Positions 20,387 through 29,628 are shown, counted from the stretch's first letter. The stretch: DNA of 64,000 nt from an uncultured Methylotenera sp. (GCF_946479685.1 NZ_CAMLGS010000005.1:13980-77979); one strand, 5' to 3'. The notes: generated by a model from the sequence alone, not told the origin. Program-made: numbers and translations.

Positions 20387-20450
20387 TGGATTGAGACTAA
20401 TGCGCTCAATCCATGCCGTAAGCCATCAAATGCTGATTTTGATTGGCATG
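20387..20450 (+). repeat. two consecutive hairpins between gmhA and hldE
   Basis: TGGATTGAG (20387-20395) pairs perfectly with CTCAATCCA (20405-20413). CATGCC (20412-20417) pairs with GGCATG (20445-20450), with inner ATCAAA/TTTGAT. The arms touch, so the whole gap can fold. There is no T run, so factor-independent termination is unlikely. Confidence 0.5.
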
Positions 20451-20477
20451 ACAAAATGTATATCACACGCTTAGATG

Positions 20478-20483
20478 TATAAT
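20478..20483 (+). promoter_or_regulatory. -10 element for hldE
   Basis: A consensus TATAAT lies 10 bp before the hldE ATG; no good -35 is present at 16-18 bp. If used, transcription would start only about 4-5 nt before the ATG, a nearly leaderless message. No Shine-Dalgarno sequence is present. Confidence 0.4.
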
Positions 20484-20493
20484 CACCTCCACC

Positions 20494-21954
20494 ATGACCC
20501 AGCAAAAACTTCTCGATACAGTTAAACATTTTGGCAATCTCAGTGCACACGTACTCGTAGTGGGCGATGTCATGCTCGATCGCTATTTAATAGGCGAAGT
20601 GAACCGCATCTCGCCAGAGGCACCAGTGCCGGTAGTACTCATCAAATCACAGCATGATAGAGCCGGTGGCGCCGCTAACGTTGCCGCAAACTTATCACTG
20701 CTGGGCATCAACACACGGATAATTGGCTGCGTAGGTACCGATATCGAAGCAGATATTCTGCTCAACTTGATGACCGCAACCAATATCAATGTGGAGCACG
20801 TGATTCGCTCTAAACAGCGCCCGACCGTTGCTAAAACGCGCATTTTGGGTGGGCATCAGCAAATGATGCGCCTAGACCAAGAGGACAACACGACCTTCAG
20901 TGCAGAAGAAAACGCGCAGCTATTAAACGCAATTAGTGCTGAAATCGCACGCAAACCTGCGGTGGTCATTTTATCTGACTACGCAAAAGGCTTATTAAGT
21001 GCAGAGATCTGCCAACAGTTAATCACGCAGTGCCATACGCAAGGTATTACCGTACTAGTTGACCCTAAAGGCCACGACTACTCTAAATACCAAGGTGCTA
21101 CCGCACTCACCCCTAACAAAAAAGAAACCGCAGAAGCCTGTGGCACCTCTATCCATGATGCCAGCTTGATTGAGAAGGCTAGCGTGCTTAAAAATGCCCT
21201 GAAACTGGAGTTCTTAGTGGTCACTCGTGGCGAAGAAGGCATCTCCTTGATTGATGCAGGCAGCCATCTATTACCGGCAACGGCAAAACAGGTATTTGAC
21301 GTATCTGGCGCCGGCGACACTGTGATTGCCACGCTGGCCGCTGGCCTCATCCACCAACTCAGCCCATTGGAGGCATTACAGTTAGCCAATATTGCCGCAG
21401 GCGTGGTGGTCGGCAAGGTAGGTACCGTACCGATTAACCGTGACGAATTGATTGAGGCTTTAGCCAGCGAACAATCTACAGAGCAGGCGCATAAAGTATG
21501 TGACTTAGCGCAACTGATGCAAAAGGTAGATGCTTGGAAAAAAACAGCACAAAAGATCGTATTTACTAACGGCTGCTTTGATTTACTGCATGCTGGCCAT
21601 GTAACGTATTTAGAAGCGGCAAAAAAACGTGGCGACAAACTGATTTTAGGCTTGAACACCGATCGCTCAGTGAGCGTGTTGAAAGGGCCAACCCGCCCTG
21701 TGGTACATGAAAATGACCGCGCACGTGTGCTTGCCGCACTAGAGTCCGTAGACGCTGTCATCTTGTTTGATGAAGACACCCCGCTCAACTTAATTAACGC
21801 AGTCAAACCGCATGTCATTGCCAAGGGCAGCGACTATACGGCAGACCAAGTCGTAGGCGGCAAAGAGGTTGAGTCATGGGGTGGTGAAGTTGCCTTAATT
21901 GATTTAGTGGCAGGGCGTAGCACTAGCAACATCATCAAGAAACTTGAGAGTTAA
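20494..21954 (+). CDS. hldE: bifunctional heptose-7-phosphate kinase / heptose-1-phosphate adenylyltransferase
   Basis: HldE phosphorylates heptose 7-phosphate at C1 and later transfers AMP to heptose 1-phosphate. The 486-aa fusion is complete: an N-terminal PfkB/ribokinase domain (GDVMLDRY at ~23-30, DPKGHDYSKY, anion-hole motif SGAGDT at ~269-274) and a C-terminal cytidylyltransferase-like domain (FTNGCFDLLHAGH at ~354-366 with the HxGH motif, then GLNTDRSVSVLKGP). The GmhB phosphatase needed between the two steps is not in the window. Confidence 0.97.
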   Translation: MTQQKLLDTVKHFGNLSAHVLVVGDVMLDRYLIGEVNRISPEAPVPVVLIKSQHDRAGGAANVAANLSLLGINTRIIGCVGTDIEADILLNLMTATNINVEHVIRSKQRPTVAKTRILGGHQQMMRLDQEDNTTFSAEENAQLLNAISAEIARKPAVVILSDYAKGLLSAEICQQLITQCHTQGITVLVDPKGHDYSKYQGATALTPNKKETAEACGTSIHDASLIEKASVLKNALKLEFLVVTRGEEGISLIDAGSHLLPATAKQVFDVSGAGDTVIATLAAGLIHQLSPLEALQLANIAAGVVVGKVGTVPINRDELIEALASEQSTEQAHKVCDLAQLMQKVDAWKKTAQKIVFTNGCFDLLHAGHVTYLEAAKKRGDKLILGLNTDRSVSVLKGPTRPVVHENDRARVLAALESVDAVILFDEDTPLNLINAVKPHVIAKGSDYTADQVVGGKEVESWGGEVALIDLVAGRSTSNIIKKLES

Positions 21955-21966
21955 TAGCGTATCAAC

Positions 21967-22998
21967 ATGTCTGCTGAAAAAATCCTGATTCTCGGCCCAT
22001 CCTGGGTGGGCGACATGGTGCTGGCACATAGCCTATTCCAAACGCTCAAAACGCAACACCCCAACGCCATCATTGATGTGGCAGCACCAGCATGGACATT
22101 GCCGTTAATCGCACGCATGCCTGAAATTAACCAAGGCATTGCACTGCCATTCAAGCATGGGCAGCTGGCACTGCTAGAGCGTATAAAATTTGGTTTATCC
22201 CTAAAGAAACAAGGCTATACACAGTCAATCACGCTGGTGAACTCCCTTAAATCGGCGATACTGCCTCTGGCCGCGGGCATTCCGCAACGTACTGGCTTTC
22301 TGGGGGAATGCCGCTACGGCCTGCTCAATGATATTCGACCATTAGACAAAGCCAAGCTACCGCGCACCGTGGATAGGTTTGTGGCGTTGAGTGCAGGCAA
22401 AGGTCAAGCGCCAAACAACCTTAACATTACCAACCCGCGCCTGATTGCAGACCGCAGCAATGCGCTGCAAGCCCTATCGAAACTGGGGCAGAGTGCGCCC
22501 ACGTCAAAAGTGCTAGGCTTATGCCCGGGTGCAGAATACGGTGAAGCCAAGCGCTGGCCCGCTGAGTATTATGCAGAGGTCGCCAATGCAGCATTAAGCC
22601 ACGGCTGGCAAGTATGGCTATTTGGTTCGGATAAAGACCTACCTGTCACTCAAGCAATCAACCGGCTTGCTAACAACCGCTGCCTGGATTTAGGCGGCAA
22701 AACAAAACTAGGTGACGCCATTGATTTAATGTCGCTATGCGATACCGTTATCAGTAACGACTCTGGCTTAATGCACGTTGCCGCAGCGCTAGATAAAAAA
22801 GTGGTTGCGATTTATGGCTCAAGCGACCCACACCACACACCACCAATGCATCCAGATGCGGTAGTCGCATACCTAGGCTTAAGTTGCAGCCCGTGCTTTA
22901 AACGCGTATGCCCGCTCACTGAGCATGATGCACATCTGGCCTGCTTAAAAAAGCTAACGCCGCAATCCATTATTCATGACATCAAGTTCTTAGCATAA
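21967..22998 (+). CDS. waaF: ADP-heptose:LPS heptosyltransferase II
   Basis: WaaF adds the second heptose to the inner core on the cytoplasmic face. It is a 343-aa GT9-family protein with ILGPSWVGDMVLAHSLF at the N-terminus, CPGAEYGEAKRWP (~183-195) and SNDSGLMHVAAALDKKVVAIYGSSDPHHTPP in the C-terminal ADP-binding half, a pattern specific to WaaF over WaaC. It starts 12 bp after hldE, so donor synthesis and use are in one operon. Confidence 0.95.
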   Translation: MSAEKILILGPSWVGDMVLAHSLFQTLKTQHPNAIIDVAAPAWTLPLIARMPEINQGIALPFKHGQLALLERIKFGLSLKKQGYTQSITLVNSLKSAILPLAAGIPQRTGFLGECRYGLLNDIRPLDKAKLPRTVDRFVALSAGKGQAPNNLNITNPRLIADRSNALQALSKLGQSAPTSKVLGLCPGAEYGEAKRWPAEYYAEVANAALSHGWQVWLFGSDKDLPVTQAINRLANNRCLDLGGKTKLGDAIDLMSLCDTVISNDSGLMHVAAALDKKVVAIYGSSDPHHTPPMHPDAVVAYLGLSCSPCFKRVCPLTEHDAHLACLKKLTPQSIIHDIKFLA

Positions 22999-23002
22999 GC
23001 AG

Positions 23003-24553
23003 ATGCAAAAGATTACAGACCACCTTCAGCAACTGAGTGATAAAAAGTTCATGTTATTAATGTCGCTAGTAGCGGCTATCACCGCTTGGCGCGTTATTTA
23101 CATTCAGCATGGCTGGCTTAACGTCGACTCGCTGCTCTATTTTGAGTCTGCCCGATTATTCGCCATCGGTGAGTTTAAACAAGGCGTTGCGATATTTAAC
23201 TGGCCTTTATACTCATTGCTAATTAGCGCGCTGCATCGCCTCACCGGCCTCAGTATCCACACTTCAGCACAGGTGCTGGATATAGTATTTTTTGCGATAA
23301 GCGCCTTCAGCTTTAGCTATCTTATTAAGCTGGCTGGTGGCAATAAACTGACCATCGCTAGCGGTGTGTTTTTGCTGCTGAGCTCACCTTATATTGTGGG
23401 CGATGTACTACCCATGCTGTTGCGTGACCAAGGTTTCTGGGCGGCATTTCTAACCAGTCTGGTATTTTTTGTGCAATATTACCGCTTACAAAAAATCAGC
23501 GACGCCCTGCTCTGGCAACTATCGACCATCGTCGCCATGCTGTTTAGAATTGAAGGCATCACCTTCCTCATTGGCCTACCGCTCATTTTATGGTTGCGCC
23601 ATGACCTCAGCTTTACGCAAAAACTGAAACAGTTTTTAATAAGCAACAGCTTGGCCATTTTGGCGGTGATTGGCATCATGGCAGCTTTGCTGCTATCTCC
23701 TTCAGTCACCTTGAGCGACTTTGGCCGCATTAAAGAGGTCATTTCTTTGCTAGCGGATATTTCCCAGGCATTCAACGCCAAAGCAGCAGGCATGGGCAAT
23801 GTACTTGGCAGCTACTTTGCAGATTATGGCCTAATCGCGTTAGTGGCTGGCCTGCTCAGCATTTTGCTGTTAAAAATCATCAGCATCATCAGCTGGCCGG
23901 TGATTGCGCTATACGCGGTAAATCGTAGCCAGCAAGACTCACCTATACTGCCACTGCAAGCCGATACACGCATTATTTTTTACAGCGTCGTCGTGATTAG
24001 CATCATCAACGCCAGTGCCAGCATGGCTAGAGTGTTTGTGCTATCCAACAGATACATCGTCTCGATTGGCTTTATCGTGCTGGTGTTTGCGGCATTCTGC
24101 TTAGCATCACTGATACACAAGCTGCGCACCAACACATTTAAACGCCAGTGGCAAAAATGGTTCACTATCGCTTTAATCGTTATTTTTAGTGCGTCTTACA
24201 TCAAAAACACCCTGCCTAAAAAAGATGGCTACACCTTTGAAAAAGATGCCGTTGCCTATGTAAAACAAAAAAATATCGCCAACGACAGAATATTTTTTGT
24301 AACAGATAAGTCTATTTTTTATGCTGGCGCTCATTTTAATGGCAGGCATTCAGACCACTGGCAACTCACGCTAGATGCAATTAAAGATGGCTCTATCTAC
24401 CACTATGACTACCTGCTGCTGTATGCTGAAGTGGATGAAAACAGCGTGGAGCAAGAAAAAGTAATTCGTGAGCAGTTAAGCCAGTACCGGCTGGAAAAGG
24501 AGTTTTACGGCGTTAACAAAAAGAAAAAGATTATGCTTTACGTGAAGCAGTAA
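23003..24553 (+). CDS. polytopic GT-C-like membrane glycosyltransferase (candidate)
   Basis: A 516-aa protein with roughly ten TM helices and a soluble C-terminal ~110 aa. After the first TM comes WLNVDSLLYFESARLF, an acidic first-loop pattern seen in GT-C enzymes (GT39/GT83-like) that use polyprenyl-phosphate sugars, then further helices with VLPMLLRDQGFW and RIEGITFL. The C-terminal segment looks like the periplasmic tail of such enzymes. It starts 4 bp after waaF. A role in adding a sugar to LPS or lipid A in the periplasm is inference; acceptor and donor are unknown. Confidence 0.6.
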   Translation: MQKITDHLQQLSDKKFMLLMSLVAAITAWRVIYIQHGWLNVDSLLYFESARLFAIGEFKQGVAIFNWPLYSLLISALHRLTGLSIHTSAQVLDIVFFAISAFSFSYLIKLAGGNKLTIASGVFLLLSSPYIVGDVLPMLLRDQGFWAAFLTSLVFFVQYYRLQKISDALLWQLSTIVAMLFRIEGITFLIGLPLILWLRHDLSFTQKLKQFLISNSLAILAVIGIMAALLLSPSVTLSDFGRIKEVISLLADISQAFNAKAAGMGNVLGSYFADYGLIALVAGLLSILLLKIISIISWPVIALYAVNRSQQDSPILPLQADTRIIFYSVVVISIINASASMARVFVLSNRYIVSIGFIVLVFAAFCLASLIHKLRTNTFKRQWQKWFTIALIVIFSASYIKNTLPKKDGYTFEKDAVAYVKQKNIANDRIFFVTDKSIFYAGAHFNGRHSDHWQLTLDAIKDGSIYHYDYLLLYAEVDENSVEQEKVIREQLSQYRLEKEFYGVNKKKKIMLYVKQ

Positions 24554-24613
24554 CAGGCTATCGAGTCTATCAATTTTGAGACTATCTATTTCAATGCTAT
24601 AAATTTCAATACG

Positions 24614-25549
24614 ATGAACAAGCTTACCTCTATTTTCCGTCGCTTGCGTCTAGGTGAAAAATTCAAACACCAGTATAGCTGCCACCCAGACTTTGACCTT
24701 AAACGCGGTAGCGAACGCTGCACCGTGCGATGGAAAGGCAAGGCAATTGCTGAGGTTGCGTTTGCCCACACATTGCGCCATCAATACTCTGGCGCTTGCT
24801 TTATCGTGGCCACAGGCCCCTCTTTAGCTGAAGTTGACCTGAAACAGCTCGCCGCTTTTGACACGATTAGCCTGAATTGCGCCATTAAGAAATTTAACGA
24901 TGCCGGACTCAAGCCAACGCACTGCATCGTAGTGGATCGCCGAGTATTTGAGAACCAATGGGCGTGCATACGTGACTCCATCCTTTCCGGGGCCAATTGC
25001 TTCTTCTCCTACGTAGGGCTATCCAGAATTTGTGAAAGAGAGCCGGAGTTACTGCAGCACGGCAATATTTACCTTATTGAATCCATCTCCAGAAAGTTTG
25101 GTGTGCCGCGCATTAGCCAAGCAGAGCTGTTACAAGCCGCGGCCAATGACGCGGAAATATTCCTCGATGCAAAGTTTCCAGAACTATGCCGCGCAGTCGG
25201 TTTTAGTGCCAATCTGGAAAAGGGCCTGTTTTCAGGCAAAACGGTTGCTACCTGGTCCACGCAGTTAGCACCGGCGCTGGGTTATCAGCAGAACTTTATT
25301 ATCGGCATGGATTTAGGCGGTACTGGTAAGAAGCATTTTTACGCAGACGGCAAGCATGCACCGCCAGACTTTATGCGTGACTACGAGCCATATATCCGCG
25401 TTTGCTTTGAACAAGCCAAACGTGCCAGTCTGGCAATTGGATTTGAGGTTTATAATCTGTCAAAAGATAGTACACTACCAAATGAGATTATTCCCAAAAT
25501 CAGTATGGAACAAGCACTAGCATTGGCTACAGTACATCATCAAAAATAA
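24614..25549 (+). CDS. MptE-like / DUF115-type protein of a glycan locus
   Basis: A 311-aa soluble protein. The core FIVATGPSLAEVDLKQL (~63-79) followed by DTISLNCAIKKF and the aspartate pair in HCIVVDRRVF resembles the DUF115 / 6-hydroxymethylpterin-pyrophosphokinase MptE-like fold, which in bacteria occurs in surface-glycan and flagellin-glycosylation loci. A later GMDLGGTGKKHFYADG segment is typical of these glycan-linked members. It starts 60 bp after the GT-C gene and precedes a nucleotidyltransferase-like gene. Function inferred from context only. Confidence 0.55.
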   Translation: MNKLTSIFRRLRLGEKFKHQYSCHPDFDLKRGSERCTVRWKGKAIAEVAFAHTLRHQYSGACFIVATGPSLAEVDLKQLAAFDTISLNCAIKKFNDAGLKPTHCIVVDRRVFENQWACIRDSILSGANCFFSYVGLSRICEREPELLQHGNIYLIESISRKFGVPRISQAELLQAAANDAEIFLDAKFPELCRAVGFSANLEKGLFSGKTVATWSTQLAPALGYQQNFIIGMDLGGTGKKHFYADGKHAPPDFMRDYEPYIRVCFEQAKRASLAIGFEVYNLSKDSTLPNEIIPKISMEQALALATVHHQK

Positions 25550-25574
25550 CTATTAAATTGCATCAGCACACAAT

Positions 25575-26240
25575 ATGAAAATTATCATTCCGCTACAAAC
25601 CTGCTCTACACGTATTCCGTTGAAAAACATTCGTCCTTTTTATAACGACGACTCCTTGTTTGACATTAAAGCAAAGCAGATTCTAGAGTTTGAAAGTGCG
25701 GACAATGTCTACGTGTCTTCAGAAGACGAAGAAAAAGTGCGCCCATTGTGCGAAAAATACGGCTTTCACTTTATGCTGAGGGATAAATCCTTAACTGGCA
25801 ATAAAATCTATCAGCCAGACCTGGTAAAGGCACTAACGGAGCCATTACCAGGCGATGATGACATTATGTGGATACAAGTTACCTCCCCACTATTTAACCA
25901 GTTTAAAGAAGCGCTGGCCGAGTGGAAAAAGGTACGCGATGACTATGATTCATTAGTCGCCGTCAAGCCGTTTAAAGGTCACTTGCTTGACGACAAAGGC
26001 AACCCAGTCAACTATAGCTTCGGCTACTGGCATAAGGTGTCGCAAGACCTGCCTAAACTTTATTCAGTGCTGTGGAGCTTGTTTATCTTGAAACGCACCA
26101 CGGTTAATCGCTTTAATTACCATATCGGCGTCAATCCCTACCTATTTGCTTCGGACAATATGGTGGTTGATATTGATTACCATGAGGACTTTGAGCTTGC
26201 ACGCCATATCTATACTAAGATTCATGGTAACAACGACTAA
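25575..26240 (+). CDS. acylneuraminate/Kdo cytidylyltransferase-like nucleotidyltransferase
   Basis: A 221-aa protein of the NeuA/KdsB/IspD-like fold. The N-terminal loop reads IPLQTCSTRIPLKNIRPF (residues 5-22): the terminal Lys-Asn of the family signature is kept, but the usual Arg-x-Gly-Ser-Lys is replaced by Gln-Thr-Cys-Ser-Thr. Further on, VYVSSEDEEKVRPLCEKYG and IMWIQVTSPLF fit the family's nucleotide and metal regions. It probably activates an acidic sugar for the core, or is a divergent relative with altered specificity. It lies between the MptE-like and GT25 genes. Confidence 0.6.
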   Translation: MKIIIPLQTCSTRIPLKNIRPFYNDDSLFDIKAKQILEFESADNVYVSSEDEEKVRPLCEKYGFHFMLRDKSLTGNKIYQPDLVKALTEPLPGDDDIMWIQVTSPLFNQFKEALAEWKKVRDDYDSLVAVKPFKGHLLDDKGNPVNYSFGYWHKVSQDLPKLYSVLWSLFILKRTTVNRFNYHIGVNPYLFASDNMVVDIDYHEDFELARHIYTKIHGNND

Positions 26241-26318
26241 CAGGATTCCTGGCAATAACGACTAAGAGCCATTAGCCGCCCTAGTCAACAAGCTAACAAG
26301 CCACCCAAGAAGCTGAAT

Positions 26319-27071
26319 ATGAACTTACCTTTCTTTCAATACATTTGCTGTATCAATCTAGACTCTCGCCCCGATCGCTGGGACGGCATGCAGGCCCAGT
26401 TTAACAAAGTGAACATCACAGATGCTCAAAGATTTTCTGCGGTGTCATTTGAAAAGCTGCAGGACAACCCACCGCCAGCAGGCTTTAAAGCCAAGATTAT
26501 GGCCGCGTTACAGCGCAAAAATGAGGCACAGAATGCCGAACACCAGATCAAAGCCATGTGGGGCTGCTTATCCAGCCATGTGGCGGTGATTAAGCATGCC
26601 AAGGCACAGAACTGGCCGTATGTACTTATTCTAGAAGACGACTGCGAGTTTGAGCCTTACACCAATACGGTGATGCAGCGCGTGATGGAGCAGGTAGGCG
26701 ATATGGATTGGGATATGCTTTATTTGGGCGGCAACCAAAAGAAATATGGCCTACGTCAGCGTAAAAGCAAAAATCTAGTTGCAGTGACTGGCATTACGCT
26801 TACCCACGCCTATATGATAAGGGCCAGCATCTACGACAAAGTGATCAATGAAGCACCACAAGCGAATATGACCATTGATGACTTTTACGCCAAACAACTG
26901 CAGAATCATGTCAAAACTTTAATCGTAGAGCCACCAGTTGCTTACCAAGCCCCCGATGAAGTCAGCGACATTAGCCAAGTAGCCAGAAGAAAGAAATATA
27001 ACTGGAAAAGCCTGCTCAGACTCAGCAAACGCTGGCTGGCAAACCTAAGATATAGCACATTGACCAGCTAG
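26319..27071 (+). CDS. glycosyltransferase family 25 (LPS biosynthesis type)
   Basis: A 250-aa GT25 protein. CINLDSRPDRWDGMQAQF (~10-27), WGCLSSHVAVIKHAK, the acidic motif LILEDDCEFEP (~108-118) and the late TIDDFYAKQ are the family hallmarks (compare LgtB/LpsA-type transferases). It probably adds a hexose, such as galactose, to the LPS outer core. galE, the UDP-galactose maker, follows 59 bp downstream, which favours galactose (inference). Confidence 0.8.
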   Translation: MNLPFFQYICCINLDSRPDRWDGMQAQFNKVNITDAQRFSAVSFEKLQDNPPPAGFKAKIMAALQRKNEAQNAEHQIKAMWGCLSSHVAVIKHAKAQNWPYVLILEDDCEFEPYTNTVMQRVMEQVGDMDWDMLYLGGNQKKYGLRQRKSKNLVAVTGITLTHAYMIRASIYDKVINEAPQANMTIDDFYAKQLQNHVKTLIVEPPVAYQAPDEVSDISQVARRKKYNWKSLLRLSKRWLANLRYSTLTS

Positions 27072-27130
27072 CCTGACTAAAGCCTCAATAAAAATCTAAA
27101 TATAAATTTAGAATACTTTACATAGATAAG

Positions 27131-28114
27131 ATGAAGATACTATTAGTCGGTGGCGCCGGTTATATTGGCTCACACATGCTGAAAATGCTGCTGGCCGAAG
27201 GCCATCAGGTTATCACCTTTGACAACCTTTCCAGCGGCCATCGCGATGCGGTGCTTGGCGGCGAGTTTATACCAGGTGATTTGGCCGATAGCACAGCCTT
27301 AGATCAGGCATTCACACAACATCGGCCAGAAGCCGTCATGCATTTCGCTTCTTCTATCCAGGTAGGCGAGTCAGTGAAACGACCTGACATTTACTACCAG
27401 AACAATGTCACCAATACGCTTAACTTGCTCAACGCAATGGTGCGGCATGACGTTAAACAATTCATTTTCTCATCTACTGCAGCTATTTTTGGCGAACCTA
27501 ACGCGGTACCTATAGACGAACAGCACTCTAAACAGCCGCTTAACCCGTACGGCAAGTCCAAATGGATGATTGAGCAGGTACTGGCTGATTACGATTTGGC
27601 ATTTGGGTTAAAGTCGATCTGCCTGCGTTATTTCAATGCAGCAGGTGCGGATCCTGAAGGCCAGCTTGGCGAACGCCATGACCCAGAAACACATCTCATC
27701 CCCCTGCTGCTACAAGTCGCCTCGGGGCGCAAACCTGACATACATGTATTTGGCCAGGATTATGATACAGAAGATGGAACATGCATTCGGGATTACATAC
27801 ACGTGGTAGATTTATGCAAAGCACATTTGCTCGCCTTGCAGTATTTAAAGCAACACCAGCAAAGCAATCAGTTTAATCTAGGCAATGGCAAAGGCTTTTC
27901 GGTACAAGAAGTGATTAACACCGTTCAGCAAGTGACAGGAAAGCCTATCCACGTTATTCACAGTGCACGCCGTCATGGCGACCCTGCTCGCCTGATTGCT
28001 GATGCTACTCGAGCACAGCGTGAGCTAGGCTGGCATCCTGCGTACTCCAGCTTGGAGACTATCGTACAGCACGCATGGCGCTGGGAGCAAAGAGTTACTG
28101 GTACAAGTCTTTAA
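27131..28114 (+). CDS. galE: UDP-glucose 4-epimerase
   Basis: GalE interconverts UDP-glucose and UDP-galactose using bound NAD. The 327-aa extended-SDR protein has GGAGYIGSH (~7-15), the catalytic pair in NPYGKSK (~146-152), RYFNAAGADPEGQLGERHDPETHLIP and GTCIRDYIHVVDL. It ends the plus-strand core operon and its last 20 bp overlap the 3' end of the opposite-strand HAD gene. Confidence 0.94.
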   Translation: MKILLVGGAGYIGSHMLKMLLAEGHQVITFDNLSSGHRDAVLGGEFIPGDLADSTALDQAFTQHRPEAVMHFASSIQVGESVKRPDIYYQNNVTNTLNLLNAMVRHDVKQFIFSSTAAIFGEPNAVPIDEQHSKQPLNPYGKSKWMIEQVLADYDLAFGLKSICLRYFNAAGADPEGQLGERHDPETHLIPLLLQVASGRKPDIHVFGQDYDTEDGTCIRDYIHVVDLCKAHLLALQYLKQHQQSNQFNLGNGKGFSVQEVINTVQQVTGKPIHVIHSARRHGDPARLIADATRAQRELGWHPAYSSLETIVQHAWRWEQRVTGTSL

Positions 28115-28781
28115 TGGCGTTTAGCGCAAGAATCTGATGTTCTGCACAATAACGCTGCCAATCAGCAACTTCGGTCCAAGCGCTCAGAAATACAAAGTCC
28201 AAGCCAGCACGGGTTGCTGCTTCAAAGTCATATTTACTATCACCGATAAATAATGCGGGAAATTGTAAGTTTCCGTTTTCTTTTTCACGCGCGAGTACAG
28301 TGTCTTTATTATCCGGGCTACCAAATAAACCACCGTCAAAATACTTAGCTAAATCACGCTTAGCAAACAAAGTACGTATTTCTTGCTGGTCACCGCCAGA
28401 CAGTATCATCCAGTTAGCGGCTGAGGCTGCACGCAGCTCCGGCAGGCCATCGGCAACGACACACTCCATCAGCACTACTTCCAGTTCGCGTGCAAACTCA
28501 TCTAGTAATGTCTGTATCGCTTCTTGCGTTGCCGGTTGATACAGCACTTCACGCAAGTACCAGTCAAACTTATGGTAGCGCGAAATGCCACCTAAGCGCA
28601 CATGGTAATCAACTAGTGCCTGCGCCTGTGCATCGGTCGCACCTAAGCTTTTAGCGGTGCGAAAATACGCCTCGGTTTTCACTAGATTAGAATCCAGCAC
28701 CACGCCATCGCAATCGAATACGATAGTTTTATATTTTGTTATATCTAACTGCACGTTGACTCGCAATAAATTTACTCTCAA
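28095..28781 (-). CDS. HAD-superfamily hydrolase (phosphoglycolate phosphatase-like)
   Basis: A 228-aa HAD hydrolase. Motif I is FDCDGVVLDSN (nucleophile Asp), motif II is ILSGG, the Lys follows in the SPDNKDTVLA region, and motif IV is FIGDSKYDFEAA; a helical cap lies between motifs I and II. Substrate unknown. Its placement against galE and behind a cytidylyltransferase-like gene makes a sugar-phosphate phosphatase plausible (inference). TTG 28781 is used; TTG 28766 and GTG 28754 are alternatives, and the start is uncertain. Confidence 0.8.
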   Translation of the reverse strand: MRVNLLRVNVQLDITKYKTIVFDCDGVVLDSNLVKTEAYFRTAKSLGATDAQAQALVDYHVRLGGISRYHKFDWYLREVLYQPATQEAIQTLLDEFARELEVVLMECVVADGLPELRAASAANWMILSGGDQQEIRTLFAKRDLAKYFDGGLFGSPDNKDTVLAREKENGNLQFPALFIGDSKYDFEAATRAGLDFVFLSAWTEVADWQRYCAEHQILALNAIKDLYQ

Positions 28782-28800
28782 TTAAAAAGCTTAATTCCCA

Positions 28801-28839
28801 ATAAAAAGGGCTTTGCACTAAATTTAGTACAAAGCCCTT
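28801..28839 (-). terminator. strong intrinsic terminator after eda
   Basis: A very long stem runs from 28807 to 28838 (GGGCTTTG against CAAAGCCC, one mismatch, then ACTAAA/TTTAGT), followed on the minus strand by TTTTTAT. It ends the edd-eda transcript before the HAD gene. Confidence 0.9.
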
Positions 28840-28922
28840 AGTAAAAACCAGATAATAGCTTGCTGATATTAAGTCGGAATAAAATCCACTACCAACCTAG
28901 CCACCCAGTTTAGTGCATTCAG

Positions 28923-29549
28923 TTAAGCGGCTTTAATTGCACTCGCTTCTTTAGCCAATTTAGTGATGTGTGCCCAATCGCCACGCGCCACTGCATCAGC
29001 TGGTGTTAACCATGTACCACCGCAAACTACCACGTTAGGTAATGCCAAGAACTGTGGTGCACTTTCAACTGTTACGCCACCAGTAGGGCAGAATTTCACA
29101 TCGCCAAATGGACCAGCAAAACCTTTTAACAGGTTAATGCCACCCACAGCAACTGCTGGGAATAGTTTCAAGAAGTAGTAATCATCCGCATTTGCCATCA
29201 TGATTTCAGAACCTGTTGAAACGCCTGGCAATAACGGCAAGCCGATTTTACGTGCGTATTGACCTAATTCACTGGTGTAGCCTGGGCTTACTGCAAATTG
29301 ACAGCCAGCGTCCTTAGAAGCTTGCGCATCTTTAAGATTACGCACAGTACCTGAACCTAAAATCGCGTCTGGCACGTGTTTAGCAATTTGCTCCATACCG
29401 GCTAATGCACATGATGTACGCAATGTTACTTCTAACACCTTGATACCACCTTCAAGTAGCGCTTCTGCCATTGGCACAGCATCTTCTACGCGGTTAATCA
29501 CAATCACTGGAATCACTGGACCGTGATTAGCTAAATCTAATGTACTCAT
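28923..29549 (-). CDS. eda: 2-dehydro-3-deoxy-phosphogluconate (KDPG) aldolase
   Basis: Eda splits KDPG into pyruvate and glyceraldehyde 3-phosphate. The 208-aa class I aldolase has the catalytic Glu in LEVTLRT (~39-45), the GSGTVRN segment, and the Schiff-base Lys in FLKLFPA (~130-136), then GGVTVESAPQFL. It lies 178 bp downstream of edd on the same strand and the gap holds a 97-bp inverted repeat. In ribulose-monophosphate methylotrophs this reaction is the main carbon-cleavage step. Confidence 0.97.
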   Translation of the reverse strand: MSTLDLANHGPVIPVIVINRVEDAVPMAEALLEGGIKVLEVTLRTSCALAGMEQIAKHVPDAILGSGTVRNLKDAQASKDAGCQFAVSPGYTSELGQYARKIGLPLLPGVSTGSEIMMANADDYYFLKLFPAVAVGGINLLKGFAGPFGDVKFCPTGGVTVESAPQFLALPNVVVCGGTWLTPADAVARGDWAHITKLAKEASAIKAA

Positions 29550-29628
29550 TTTTCTACCTATTTAATAAATTTTAAGTTTCTTGTTAAGTTCGCATTTTTA
29601 GAATGAAGTCTATTTTGGTCGAACCATG

